From Streptococcus entericus DSM 14446 (GTDB taxonomy: Bacteria; Bacillota; Bacilli; Lactobacillales; Streptococcaceae): DNA of 64,000 nucleotides. The position numbers and the translations under genes were made by a program. Positions 9,557-19,300 of the stretch are shown here, one piece after another. Within the stretch, counting starts at the first letter, position 1. The number at the start of each line of letters is the position of its first letter. The stretch lies in assembly GCF_000380025.1 (NCBI RefSeq), contig NZ_KB904178.1:90008-154007 (forward strand), given 5' to 3'. The notes beneath the pieces are model-generated. The model saw nothing but the letters and a program-made list of their open reading frames with translations, was not told where the DNA came from and searched no databases.

Positions 9557-10981
9557 ATGACACAGTATAAAAACTACGTCAATGGCGAATGGAAAACATC
9601 CGCCAATGAGATTAAAATCTATGCCCCAGCTTCTGGTGAAGAACTTGGTTCAGTACCAGCCATGACACCTGAAGAGGTTGATCATGTTTACGCCTCTGCC
9701 CGTGCTGCCTTGCCAGCATGGCGTGCCCTGTCTTACGTTGAACGTGCCGCTTACCTGCACAAAGTCGCTGATATTTTGGTGCGTGATGCTGAAAAAATCG
9801 GTCTGGTCCTCGCTAAAGAAGTAGCAAAAGGCTATAAATCAGCAGTATCTGAAGTTGTTCGTACAGCAGATATTATTCGCTATGCCGCAGAAGAGGGTGT
9901 TCGCCTGTCAGGTGAAGTGCTTGAAGGCGGTAGCTTTGAAGCAGCCAGCAAGAAAAAAATTGCGGTCGTTCGTCGCGAGCCTGTTGGTCTAGTTTTAGCG
10001 ATTTCGCCATTTAACTACCCTATCAACTTAGCAGGTTCTAAGATTGCCCCTGCGCTTATCGGAGGAAACGTGGTTGCCTTCAAACCACCAACCCAAGGGT
10101 CTATTTCAGGTCTTGTTTTGGCTGAAGCCTTTGTAGAAGCGGGTATCCCAGCTGGTGTCTTCAATACCATCACTGGTAAAGGTTCTGTCATCGGTGACTA
10201 CATCGTTGAACATCCAGCAGTTAACTTTATCAACTTCACAGGCTCAACACCAGTCGGTGAGCGTATCGGTCGCTTGGCGGGTATGCGCCCAATCATGCTA
10301 GAACTTGGCGGTAAAGACTCTGCTATCGTCTTGGAAGATGCGGATCTTGCCTTGGCAGCTAAGAACATCGTTGCTGGTGCCTTTGGTTATTCAGGGCAAC
10401 GTTGTACAGCGGTGAAACGTGTCCTTGTTATGGAAAGCGTTGCAGATGAGTTGGCTGAATTGGTGCGTGAACAAGTGCTTAAATTGACTATCGGTGATCC
10501 GTTAGAAGATGCGGATATCACGCCATTGATTGACACCGCTGCTGCTGATTTTGTTGAAGGTTTGGTTAAGGACGCTGCGGACAAGGGAGCAACAGCCTTG
10601 ACAGACATCAAACGCGATGGCAATCTCATCTGCCCAATCCTCTTTGATAAGGTGACAACTGATATGCGCTTGGCTTGGGAAGAGCCGTTTGGCCCAGTTC
10701 TGCCGTTCTTGCGTGTCAAATCTATCGAAGAAGCAATCGAGATTTCCAACCAGTCTGAGTACGGTTTGCAGGCGTCTATCTTCACACGTAACTACCCACG
10801 TGCCTTCTCTATCGCTGAGAAATTAGAAGTCGGAACCGTTCATATCAACAACAAAACGCAACGTGGAACTGATAACTTCCCATTCTTGGGTGCTAAAAAA
10901 TCAGGTGCAGGGGTTCAAGGGGTGAAATACTCTATCGAAGCCATGACAACTCTCAAATCAGTTGTGTTTGACATTGAATAA
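9557..10981 (+). CDS. gapN: NADP-dependent non-phosphorylating glyceraldehyde-3-phosphate dehydrogenase
   Basis: The 474-aa aldehyde dehydrogenase opens MTQYKNYVNGEWK as streptococcal GapN does. The catalytic Glu is in MLELGGKDS and the nucleophilic Cys in SGQRCTAVKRV. It oxidises glyceraldehyde-3-phosphate to 3-phosphoglycerate with NADP+, supplying cytoplasmic NADPH in streptococci, which lack an oxidative pentose phosphate pathway. The Shine-Dalgarno is GAAGGAG. It is a single-gene unit with its own promoter and a strong terminator. Confidence 0.95.
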   Translation: MTQYKNYVNGEWKTSANEIKIYAPASGEELGSVPAMTPEEVDHVYASARAALPAWRALSYVERAAYLHKVADILVRDAEKIGLVLAKEVAKGYKSAVSEVVRTADIIRYAAEEGVRLSGEVLEGGSFEAASKKKIAVVRREPVGLVLAISPFNYPINLAGSKIAPALIGGNVVAFKPPTQGSISGLVLAEAFVEAGIPAGVFNTITGKGSVIGDYIVEHPAVNFINFTGSTPVGERIGRLAGMRPIMLELGGKDSAIVLEDADLALAAKNIVAGAFGYSGQRCTAVKRVLVMESVADELAELVREQVLKLTIGDPLEDADITPLIDTAAADFVEGLVKDAADKGATALTDIKRDGNLICPILFDKVTTDMRLAWEEPFGPVLPFLRVKSIEEAIEISNQSEYGLQASIFTRNYPRAFSIAEKLEVGTVHINNKTQRGTDNFPFLGAKKSGAGVQGVKYSIEAMTTLKSVVFDIE

Positions 10982-10987
10982 TAACTT

Positions 10988-11031
10988 AAAAAGGAAAGGT
11001 TTTACCCATAGCGGTAGGAACTTTCCTTTTT
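10988..11031 (+). terminator. intrinsic terminator of gapN
   Basis: Stem AAAAAGGAAAG (10988-10998) with CTTTCCTTTTT (11021-11031), 11 bp and ending in T5; starts 6 bp after the gapN stop. The A-tract makes it potentially bidirectional. Confidence 0.85.
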
Positions 11032-11118
11032 CTGTAAAAATACTAATGCCAGCACCTCACCTGTGCTAGCTCTGCTATTTTATGGTAAAATAATGAAAAC
11101 GGATAAAGGAGACCACGC

Positions 11119-11421
11119 ATGACCTATGAATTGAGCCTAGAGTACGGGAGTTTTCCTGTCAAAGTTGTTGATGCCTTTGCAACGGAGCGCAAAGAAGCCC
11201 CTAGCTTTTTACAAGGCAACACTGAACTTCTTGAGAAACTAGAACAAATGAACGCCCTGTTTCACGAACTCTTTTTAACCATCGAGTGCACCTTCCACTA
11301 TGTGGGGAGCAATTTCCCAGACAAAATCGCAACACTTCGACAAATGTATGATGATATCGCGACTGAACTCACACAAACATACCCTGAACAAGATATTCAG
11401 ATTGAGTATTTTATCTTATAA
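11119..11421 (+). CDS. conserved-looking hypothetical protein, 100 aa
   Basis: I do not recognise a family. The protein is acidic, mixed helix/strand, with no signal peptide or membrane segment; it contains a predicted helical stretch LLEKLEQMNALFHELF. A clear Shine-Dalgarno (AAAGGAG, 8 nt before ATG) and an extended -10 (TGGTAAAAT at 11082-11090) support it as a real single gene. A small hairpin (11048-11070) lies just upstream of the promoter. Its transcript would end in the repeat element downstream. Confidence 0.7.
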   Translation: MTYELSLEYGSFPVKVVDAFATERKEAPSFLQGNTELLEKLEQMNALFHELFLTIECTFHYVGSNFPDKIATLRQMYDDIATELTQTYPEQDIQIEYFIL

Positions 11422-11431
11422 TAAACAGAGA

Positions 11432-11641
11432 GTGAGACGGAAATCGGTAATTCGTCAGAATGCGATTTTCCCTCACCTTTTAATTTCCTAAATTTGAGCT
11501 GAGACGGGCTCTTCCAGAACCGTTTTCGAGGCTGATAAATGTCTAGTTTATCTTTATAAATTAACGCCATAAGAAAAGCACCCCAAAAAGTTAGATTTTT
11601 CCGTCCAACTTTTGGGGTGCAGTTCACTTTTGTCCAGCCTC
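11432..11641 (+). repeat. modular intergenic repeat, copy 1 (interrupted by an IS-end-like palindrome)
   Basis: The copy begins with a hairpin GTGAG...AAATCGGTAATTC...GAATGCGATTT..CTCAC (11432-11476), the same 5' module as at 29973. It ends with CTTTTGTCCAGCCTC then ATTTTT, the 3' module of the other copies. The 3' hairpin is split between GAGGCTG (11528-11534) and the distal arm by about 85 bp holding an unrelated palindrome. It lies between two convergent genes and ends 8 bp from the greA stop. Confidence 0.75.
11578..11620. repeat. palindrome resembling solo IS3-family terminal repeats
   Basis: GCACCCCAAAAAGTT (11578-11592) pairs with AACTTTTGGGGTGC (11607-11620) around a 14-nt loop. The arm resembles the terminal inverted repeats I remember for streptococcal IS150-group elements; no transposase is present, so it would be a solo or miniature remnant. 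It may also act as a bidirectional terminator for greA. Confidence 0.5.
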
Positions 11642-11649
11642 TATTTTTA

Positions 11650-12132
11650 TTACTTGGTTTTTGTCACTTTTAGAATCTCAACATCATAGCTGCCTGTAGG
11701 GGCGAGAATCGTTGCGGTATCGCCTGAACGCTTACCGATAATAGCTTGTGCAAATGGACTCTCATTAGAAATTCTACCCGCCAAAACATCAGCTGCTGCT
11801 GAACCAACAATAGAATAAGTTTCTTTTGTCTTACTTCCAATTTCTCTGACAACAACCGTTTTTCCTATAGCTACTTCATCTTTTGCAATAGAATCACTAT
11901 CAATGATAACTGCAAAACGAATCTGGGTCTCAAGCATAGAGATTTGCCCTTCGACAAAGGCTTGCTCATCTTTTGCTGCATCATATTCACTGTTTTCAGA
12001 AAGGTCACCATAAGAACGAGCGATTTTCAAACGCTCAACAACTTCTGGACGACGGACAAGGATCAGTTCCTCTAGTTCTTTTTCTAGCTGTTCTTTTTCA
12101 GCTAAGGTCATCGGATATGTTTTTTCAGCCAT
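11650..12132 (-). CDS. greA: transcription elongation factor GreA
   Basis: The 160-aa protein is the standard GreA length. It has an N-terminal coiled coil (about residues 8-75) with the tip acidic residues in [12 protein letters not shown], and a C-terminal FKBP-like domain (about 85-158). GreA inserts in the RNA polymerase secondary channel and stimulates cleavage of backtracked RNA. The ATG at 12132 (MAEKTYPMT) is chosen over the in-frame GTG at 12141 because it has GAAAG upstream and matches family starts. It lies downstream of mltG, separated by a hairpin. Confidence 0.95.
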   Translation of the reverse strand: MAEKTYPMTLAEKEQLEKELEELILVRRPEVVERLKIARSYGDLSENSEYDAAKDEQAFVEGQISMLETQIRFAVIIDSDSIAKDEVAIGKTVVVREIGSKTKETYSIVGSAAADVLAGRISNESPFAQAIIGKRSGDTATILAPTGSYDVEILKVTKTK

Positions 12133-12157
12133 AACTTTCACTTTCTATATCAACACC

Positions 12158-12185
12158 AAACTTGACGTGCGAACACATCAAGTTT
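12158..12185 (-). promoter_or_regulatory. stable hairpin with UUCG loop between mltG and greA
   Basis: The minus strand reads AAACTTGA-T-GTG-TTCG-CAC-G-TCAAGTTT: an 8-bp stem, a 1x1 mismatch, 3 bp and a UUCG tetraloop. No T-run follows, so it is not a typical terminator. It may be a processing or mRNA-stability element that sets different mltG and greA levels. Confidence 0.55.
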
Positions 12186-12195
12186 GTTACTTTTA

Positions 12196-13992
12196 TTACG
12201 GTAATTTGCTGTTAACGTATTTTTCAACGTTAGCTTCATGGTCTTCAAAGGTTTCTGCATAGTAAACCTTGCCAGTTGTCACGTCAGCCACAAAATAGAG
12301 GTAATCGGTTTGAGCGGGCATGATGGTCGCTTGGATGGCTTTCAAACTCGGGCTATCCACTGCACCTGGCATTAGGCCAACATTAGCATAAATGTTGTAT
12401 GGGGAGTCAATCGCCGTATCAATGGCTGTATCCTCAGCTAAGGTTGTCTTATCACCTAGCTTATCCATTGCATACAAGATGGCAATATTACTCTGTAACG
12501 GCATATCAATGGCCAAACGATTGTAGAAAACACTAGCAATCTTCTGACGATCATCATCTGAAGAGCCTTCTTTTTCAACCAGCGATGCTAGGGTCAGAAC
12601 CTCATTAACTGTCATACCTTTCTCAGCAATGGTTGCATAATGAGGAGCCAAATTATTATCCATAGCTGCCAGCATCTCATCTAAGAGTCCTTCTAATGTC
12701 GTTGTCTCATAATAAGAGTAGGTTGCTGGGAAGAGGTAACCTTCTAATTGGAACTTCACTAATGAGGCATCTGGTAGGCTACCCAGAAGATTTGGATATT
12801 TCTCAACCATTCGAGCGATGACCTCTGGATTTTGCACGAGGGCAAGGAAGTCTTCTTCTGAGAATGGTGACTTATCCGTTTTATCATCTGTTGCACCGTT
12901 TAGAGCAACAGCTTTAGCAATTTGGGTCAATGTATAGCCTTCTGGAATGACAATTTTTCCAAGTGCTGGTAAAACTGGCTCTGGTGTTCCCCCTTCTTGG
13001 AGTAATTTTGAAATATCATCAAGTGACATGCTCTTTTGAAGGTTGTAATAGCCACTCTGGAAGTTTGAATAGTTTTTGAACTTTGTATAGTAATTAAAAA
13101 TTGTACTACTTTTAATCAAACCATTTTCTTCCAAAATTTGACCAATTTGGCGGTTGCTAGATCCTGATGGAATCTCCACTTGCACGTAATCAGTTGCTGT
13201 CTTATCCAATGGTCCTACAGCACTAGACACATAGCGGTAGCCAAAGAAAGCTGTCACCAGGAGCAAGACAACAATCGTTGTTCCCAAAATTAGTGAAATT
13301 TTCTTTGCCAGAGAACTATTTTTCTGACGTTTCTGTTGTCTAAAAGCATCATCCGCAACAATGTAGTCCTCGTAGTCGTCATCAACTGGATTATCAGCAA
13401 AGAGATCCTGATCAAAAGGAAGGACTTCCGGACGATGGTCAGTTTCTTCTGCAACTGGCTCTAAACCACTCAAACTAGCTTGTTCGATGATGACGGTATC
13501 GCCAAAATCATTAAATGTGGTTTCTCGGAGAGATTCCAAATCAATCGGAGCTGTCTCAGAGAAATCTGGAATGGCAGTCTCTGATAGACTATCATCGCGC
13601 TCTAACTCACGTCGAATAACTTCGCGTTCAGCTTCAAGAACATCTTCTTCAGGAGATAATTGTTCGATTGGTTCATCAGGTATAGCCTTATCTTGGTCAA
13701 CTAATGGCTCCGTCTCCAATGTAGCATCTTGCTCACGACGAGCCAACTCAGCCTCCAAAGCTGCTTGCTGTTTGGCGTTCTCTTCAGCTAAAAGAGCCAG
13801 ACGTTCGGCTTCTAGCCTAGCTTCTTCTGCTTGTCTTGCTGCCAAAGCAGCTTCCTGACGAGCTTTCTCTTCCTGAGCTAATCGTTCTTCACGCTGACGA
13901 GACGCTTGGCGCAAGTCCTCTAGAATTTTTTCCTTGAATGTTTTATCGTGAGTGGCATTTGGACGGTCGTCATCATTAAAGATATCTGTCAC
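12196..13992 (-). CDS. mltG: endolytic murein transglycosylase MltG with long cytoplasmic N-terminus
   Basis: The 598-aa protein starts at GTG behind AAGGAGG. About residues 20-75 form a charged Ala/Glu/Gln coiled coil and 75-225 an acidic, probably disordered stretch. One membrane segment follows (about 232-257), then a LysM-like part and the extracellular YceG domain with the catalytic Glu in LASLVEKEGSS. MltG cleaves nascent glycan strands near the PBPs and is tied to peripheral cell-wall synthesis in pneumococcus. The long cytoplasmic tail is typical for streptococci. It lies between murC and greA. Confidence 0.93.
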   Translation of the reverse strand: MTDIFNDDDRPNATHDKTFKEKILEDLRQASRQREERLAQEEKARQEAALAARQAEEARLEAERLALLAEENAKQQAALEAELARREQDATLETEPLVDQDKAIPDEPIEQLSPEEDVLEAEREVIRRELERDDSLSETAIPDFSETAPIDLESLRETTFNDFGDTVIIEQASLSGLEPVAEETDHRPEVLPFDQDLFADNPVDDDYEDYIVADDAFRQQKRQKNSSLAKKISLILGTTIVVLLLVTAFFGYRYVSSAVGPLDKTATDYVQVEIPSGSSNRQIGQILEENGLIKSSTIFNYYTKFKNYSNFQSGYYNLQKSMSLDDISKLLQEGGTPEPVLPALGKIVIPEGYTLTQIAKAVALNGATDDKTDKSPFSEEDFLALVQNPEVIARMVEKYPNLLGSLPDASLVKFQLEGYLFPATYSYYETTTLEGLLDEMLAAMDNNLAPHYATIAEKGMTVNEVLTLASLVEKEGSSDDDRQKIASVFYNRLAIDMPLQSNIAILYAMDKLGDKTTLAEDTAIDTAIDSPYNIYANVGLMPGAVDSPSLKAIQATIMPAQTDYLYFVADVTTGKVYYAETFEDHEANVEKYVNSKLP

Positions 13993-14065
13993 GGCAGAAC
14001 CTCCTTGTGTTTATCATCATACTATTATAACTGAATTAACTATAAATTTCAAGTTATCGCTTACT

Positions 14066-15397
14066 TTATTGGTTATTTCGTGTTAGATTAGACAATAACT
14101 GTTCAAAAGATTGCTCGTAGGACTGAATATCACCAGCTCCCATAAAGACATAGACGGCATTTTGATGATCTAACAAAGGTGAAACGTTTTCGACAGTAAT
14201 GACACTAGCAGGTTTGGTGATCCGATTAGCCAAATCTTCAACCTTGACCTCACCCTTATCCACTTCGCGAGCCGAGCCATAAATCTGAGCCAGATAAACA
14301 CTATCCGCTTCATTCAATGCTATGGCAAAATCATCTAGGAGTGCGATGGTTCGAGTGAAGGTATGCGGTTGAAAAACAGCAACAATTTCTTTTTCTGGGT
14401 ATTTCTGGCGTGCAGCATCAAGGGTTGCAATAATCTCTGTCGGGTGATGGGCAAAATCATCAATAATCACTGTGTCATCGATTCTTTTCTCAGTAAAGCG
14501 ACGTTTGACGCCAGCAAAGGTACGGATATGCTCACGCACCAACTCCATACTAAACCCTGCAATATAGAGATTGCCAATAACCGCAAGAGCGTTTAAAATA
14601 TTATGGCTGCCATAAGCAGGCATGTGGAAGATACCTAAGTCCTCGCCGCGATAGAGCACTCGGAAGTCTGAGCCTTCTGTTGTCCGCAAAATATCGACAG
14701 CTTGGAAATCATCCGCTGGCTCAAAACCGTAATAATAAATCGGTGCGGTTGCTTCTATTTGTCTGAGGTACTTATCACCACCGTAGAGAAACAGTCCCTT
14801 GCTGACCTGTTTAGCATAGTCGTTAAACGCGTTAAAGACATCATCAACGCTGGTGAAATAATCAGGATGGTCAAAATCTATATTAGTAATAATCGAATAG
14901 GCGGGATAATAAGGCGCAAAATGCCTTTCATACTCATCAGATTCAAACACAAAATAAGAACTTTGCTCAGAACCACGACCTGTTCCATCACCAATCAAAT
15001 AACTGGTATCTGTGATATGGCGCATCACATGGGCTAGAAGACCCGTCGTTGAGGTTTTGCCATGAGCACCTGCCACACCAAAACTGGTAAACTGAGTCAT
15101 GAGCTCGCCTAAAAATTCATGGTAACGTTGAAATGGAATGCCCTGTTCCAAGGCATAAGCTACTTCAATATTGTTATCTGGCCTAAAAGCATTTCCTGCA
15201 ATGAGCGTCACATCGGGCCGGATATTATCTGTCGAAAAGGGCAAAATCTTAACGCCAGCCAATTCAAGGTCACGCTGGGTAAAGTAATACTGATCAACAT
15301 CACTTCCTTGCACGTCATGCCCCATCTGATGCAACATCAGTGCTAGAGCGCTCATTCCTGAGCCCTTAATCCCAATAAAATGATAGGTTTTTGTCAT
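14066..15397 (-). CDS. murC: UDP-N-acetylmuramate--L-alanine ligase
   Basis: The 443-aa Mur ligase has the glycine-rich N-terminal loop [14 protein letters not shown], the ATP-binding [11 protein letters not shown] and the Mg/UDP-binding segment FAHHPTEI. It adds L-Ala to UDP-MurNAc with ATP in the cytoplasm, the first step of the peptidoglycan stem peptide. The Shine-Dalgarno is GAGGAG. It follows the 194-aa unknown gene by 10 bp, so they are probably cotranscribed; mltG follows. Confidence 0.96.
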   Translation of the reverse strand: MTKTYHFIGIKGSGMSALALMLHQMGHDVQGSDVDQYYFTQRDLELAGVKILPFSTDNIRPDVTLIAGNAFRPDNNIEVAYALEQGIPFQRYHEFLGELMTQFTSFGVAGAHGKTSTTGLLAHVMRHITDTSYLIGDGTGRGSEQSSYFVFESDEYERHFAPYYPAYSIITNIDFDHPDYFTSVDDVFNAFNDYAKQVSKGLFLYGGDKYLRQIEATAPIYYYGFEPADDFQAVDILRTTEGSDFRVLYRGEDLGIFHMPAYGSHNILNALAVIGNLYIAGFSMELVREHIRTFAGVKRRFTEKRIDDTVIIDDFAHHPTEIIATLDAARQKYPEKEIVAVFQPHTFTRTIALLDDFAIALNEADSVYLAQIYGSAREVDKGEVKVEDLANRITKPASVITVENVSPLLDHQNAVYVFMGAGDIQSYEQSFEQLLSNLTRNNQ

Positions 15398-15407
15398 TTA
15401 ATTCTCC

Positions 15408-15992
15408 TCAGTTTTGTCCTTCAAGACGGGACAGGTTTAGTTCTTGGGCCACACGCTGTTCCTTTTGACGTTGAATGGCATCCTGATTGTAGATTTGACT
15501 CCGTTTCAAGAAGTCATAATTGTTCTTTTTAGGTTCTTTTGCTGAAGCATTAACAGGTTCTTGGTAGAGTTGTGGTAACTCTGCTAAGATGTAGGCATCT
15601 TGTCTAAGGGCTTTAGCATAGTCGCCCCAGCCCTTTATGGGTTTGTTCGTAGAAACTCGCGCTTGTGAGCGAGAGGACACTGGCTCTTTTGATTTTGGAA
15701 TAATGGGCGTTTCACGTGTCAGCAGGGCTTGTCGCTTTTTCTTAAGGTCTGCTCGTGCTTCTTGACGCCCTTTTTCTGCCGGCTCAAAAACCGGCTGAGT
15801 AGTTGGAGGCGTGTCAGCTACTCCAGCAGGCTCACCAGCAGTTTCCACCTCATCAGCATAAATTTTATCTTGATAATTGCCTTTAATATTTGTAATCAAA
15901 TCCTCGTTCTCATACAGGGACATCACCCGAGCAAGCTTGATAACAGGCTCGTCATCAGCCACAAGAGGAAATAAGTGCCGTGGTCTAGTCAT
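15408..15992 (-). CDS. hypothetical protein, 194 aa, upstream of murC
   Basis: I do not recognise a named family. The protein is hydrophilic and without membrane segments: a basic N-terminus (MTRPRHLFPLV), a low-complexity Pro/Thr/Glu-rich middle (about 50-115) and a Lys/Gln-rich helical C-terminus (about 160-194). This suggests a mostly disordered cytoplasmic protein. The ATG at 15992 has AAAGGAG 8 nt upstream; longer in-frame starts up to 16052 run into repeat DNA. Position before murC and mltG hints at a cell-envelope role, but that is inference. Confidence 0.75.
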   Translation of the reverse strand: MTRPRHLFPLVADDEPVIKLARVMSLYENEDLITNIKGNYQDKIYADEVETAGEPAGVADTPPTTQPVFEPAEKGRQEARADLKKKRQALLTRETPIIPKSKEPVSSRSQARVSTNKPIKGWGDYAKALRQDAYILAELPQLYQEPVNASAKEPKKNNYDFLKRSQIYNQDAIQRQKEQRVAQELNLSRLEGQN

Positions 15993-16022
15993 GCACTGGG
16001 CTCCTTTCATAAGCAAGGTCAG

Positions 16023-16255
16023 AGAGTGGAACAAAAATCGGTAATTCATCAAAATTCGATGAGCCGTTAACCCACCTCCGCACAGCTCAAACAGCCTAAA
16101 GATGGCTGTTTGAGATTGTGGATAGAGCGAGCAAGGCTCGCCACAATCGTCAGGGCTGTTCAGCTGATAAAATCAGCGAATTAGCCCACTCAACCACTGC
16201 GCCCTGCTTGAAAATTAAAAATCAATTGAAAAGTTAGGACTTTTGTCTCAGCCTC
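16023..16255 (+). repeat. modular intergenic repeat, copy 2
   Basis: It starts AGAGTGGAACAAAAATCGGTAATTC and ends AGGACTTTTGTCTCAGCCTCC, sharing both end modules with copies at 11432, 29973 and 50256. The inner part (CTGTTCAGCTGATAAAATCAGC, then CCACTCAACCACTGCG) is shared with copy 4 only. It also holds a perfect stem, CTCAAACAGCC / GGCTGTTTGAG, at about 16086-16112. It fills the gap between the SNF2 stop and the 194-aa gene. Confidence 0.8.
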
Positions 16256-16308
16256 CTATCCTCCAACACCACATTATACCGTAAAATAGATTTTTTTTCA
16301 AAGACTAC

Positions 16309-19300
16309 TTATTCCGAAATGCCTAAAATTTCCTTGATTTCAGCAAGTGTCAAACTAGATTTTGGCACATCCCCGTCCAGAACATCTTTGATTAAATGGC
16401 GCTTGTTATCTTGCAGAGCCAGAATTTTTTCTTCAATGCTTCCTTTGGTAATCAGACGATAGACTTGAACAGGTTTATCTTGTCCCAGCCGATGTGCCCG
16501 CCCAATCGCTTGTAGTTCGACGGCAGGATTCCACCACAGATCAACAAGGATAACTGTGTCTGCACCAGTGAGGTTGAGACCAACACCACCAGCCTTTAAT
16601 GACATCAGAAACACATCCCGACTGCCTTTATTAAATGCGGTCGTCATTTCTTGACGTTCCCTTGGTGGCGTTGACCCTGTCAGAATGTAGTTGCTCAGAC
16701 CTAGTTCTTGTAATTGCTCTTCAATCAAGGTCAACATGCCTCTGAATTGAGAAAAGATTAAGACCCTATGTCCGTTCTCTTTGAGTTGGACCAGTAAGTC
16801 TCTAAGCCCATCAAGCTTGCCACTACTTCCTTCGTAAGGCATGAACAGCTGCGGCGTATTGCAGATTTGCCTCAACCGTGTAATTCCTGATAAAATCTCA
16901 ATTTTATCTCTAGCAAATTCTGCCTGGCTGGTTTGAAGCACCCTCTGCTGCATGCGTTCCAGCTGTGCCAGATAAATGGTTTTCTGACCATCACTCATGT
17001 CGTTATGATAGGTGATTTCAGTCATATCTGGCAATTCAGGAAGAACCTCTTCTTTCCGACGACGTAGCAAAAACGGACGAATGATGCGTGCGACTGCCTG
17101 TGCAGACAGCTGATTAAATTGGGTCTTACTTGTAAATAAGCCAGGTAAAACAATCTGAAATATCGACCAGATTTCTAACAAGCGGTTTTCAATCGGTGTG
17201 CCAGACAGGGCAAAGCACCTCGAAACCGGAAAGTCTCTCAGGGCTTGCGCAATCTTGGTTTGACTATTTTTCAAGACCTGTGCTTCATCTAAAATCAAGT
17301 AGTCAAAATGATAGTCCTGATAAGTCAGCAAGTCCTGACGAAAACTATGATAGGAGGTCAACAGCACAGCATCCTGCTGTCTGATGCTGGCTTCTCTCTG
17401 AGCCTTAGTCCCCTGAACCACACTGACGGCTACCTCCGGCAAAAACTTGGCAAACTCTTCCTGCCAGTTATAAACCAAACTAGAAGGCGCTAAAATGAGT
17501 GCACGCTGACCAGCACACAGCTGTCTCGACAAGAAAGCAATGGTCTGCAAGGTCTTGCCAAGTCCCATGTCATCAGCTAAAACACCGCCAAAACCATAAT
17601 GATCCAAAACAGACAGCCACTGCACGCCACGTTGCTGATACCCTCGTAAGGTCGCAGAAATAGGAAGTTCTCCCAACTCAAAAGTTTCAGGATGCGAAAG
17701 ATGAGTCGTCATGGCTTGCAATTCATCAGAAAAAGTGACCTTATCATAACTGGACAAGGCATCTTTAAGTTGAAAACTAGCAAGGTTAGACACTTGAAAC
17801 CGGCTCTTATCAAGGTGCTTAGCCCGCAAATTTAACAACGTCTGTGAAATCCGCTTAATCTCATCGTCGAATACCACCACTTGACCCGAACGGCTAATAA
17901 AATAAGGCTCTTGCTCTTGAAGACTGATGACCGCCTGTTCAATGTCAGTCGGGCTAAGGTCAGAAAAATCAAAATTGACCTCTAGCAAACCACCAGCCCT
18001 CTCCAAAGCAATACGTGGTCTAACCACCTGCCACAAGGCCTCAACATCTGGTGACAAGGTCACCTGCCCCAAGCGGCGCAACTGCGGTAGTTCTTGTTCA
18101 AAAAATTGATAAAGTTCAGCTTGTCTGGGCAGAGCTCGATAACTGCTAAAAGTTGGCGCAAAGCCTAGCCTCACCAATGTTCTATCAATCTCTCGCTTCT
18201 TTTTAGGGTGACTGGTAAATGGCAGAGCCATAAACTCAGATTGTTCCTTGACTACTAGCTCATCATAGTGTAGAACAAGGTCTAGTCTCAGTTGATGATC
18301 CTCTTGAGTGATGATAAATTCTGGTTCAAAATCTTTAATAGCAAATGAGAGCGGTGCCTGGACAGGTCCCAAGGTTGAAAAATCAAATAAATGTTCTGCC
18401 AGTCGTCCTTGCTCGGTCAAATCCATAATCAAGGTTTTATGCCAGTCTGCTCCGATAGGTAAACTGCTAAGCGCCTTGAACAGGCGTTGCTGACTATCAG
18501 TTAAGGCGTAAAAAACACCCTCACGATAAAGGTACTGTCCCTCAAATAGGGAAAGATCATAGCGTTCTTTGATGACCAGTCCTATATGATCAAGCTCTAA
18601 CCTAACCTCGAATTGAAAGAGCTCATGCTCAGCTGCCAAAGGCTTCAAGCTAGGTTGCGTTAACTCTTGACCTGCTAAGAGGGTTAATGAAAAGGAAGAT
18701 AGTTTTCCAAGTACCTCTAGCCCTTCTGCAAAAAATCCACCCGGCAAAAAAAGATGGCGACCATAGGTTGGGAAGAACGTTGAACTGTCACTGGAGGCCA
18801 GGCGATTTAAAAAGCGCAACACTTCTTGGCTGGCTGAATCAAACCAGCCCGTGCTTAGTTGCTCATAGTAATTCTTACCGATTTGGTAATGTTTTTGATC
18901 ACGCACCAGACTGAGAAAAGCTGGAATATCACGAATCACATAGGAGCGCTGGTCGGGTAAGCGCTGAATTTTAAGCGTCCATAGCAACTGCTGACCATAC
19001 GGCCGCTCTCCGATGACTGACAAGCAATACTTATTCTCTTCATGCGGAAGTTCCTCTAATTCATCTAAAAAACGACTGGCAAAAAGATACTCTGAACGGC
19101 TCTGCTGAGCAGTCTCCTCAACTTTGGGTGCCGCTTCAGATAGTAGATGGTGTTTCACAAAATGCTCCGCACCTGCCAAATGAGCGCAATACCCTTTAGT
19201 CGCAAAGAAATCACAATTACAATGATTGAGGTAGTCATCATCAGCGTAAGTTACCTCAGCATCTCCCACCATCAGTTGATGGCTTTGTTCATTACTATCC

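Noticed and set aside
11397..11627. 76-codon open frame on minus between greA and the 100-aa gene
   Set aside because: It lies wholly in repeat/palindrome DNA, overlaps the end of the plus-strand gene, and has no Shine-Dalgarno or promoter.
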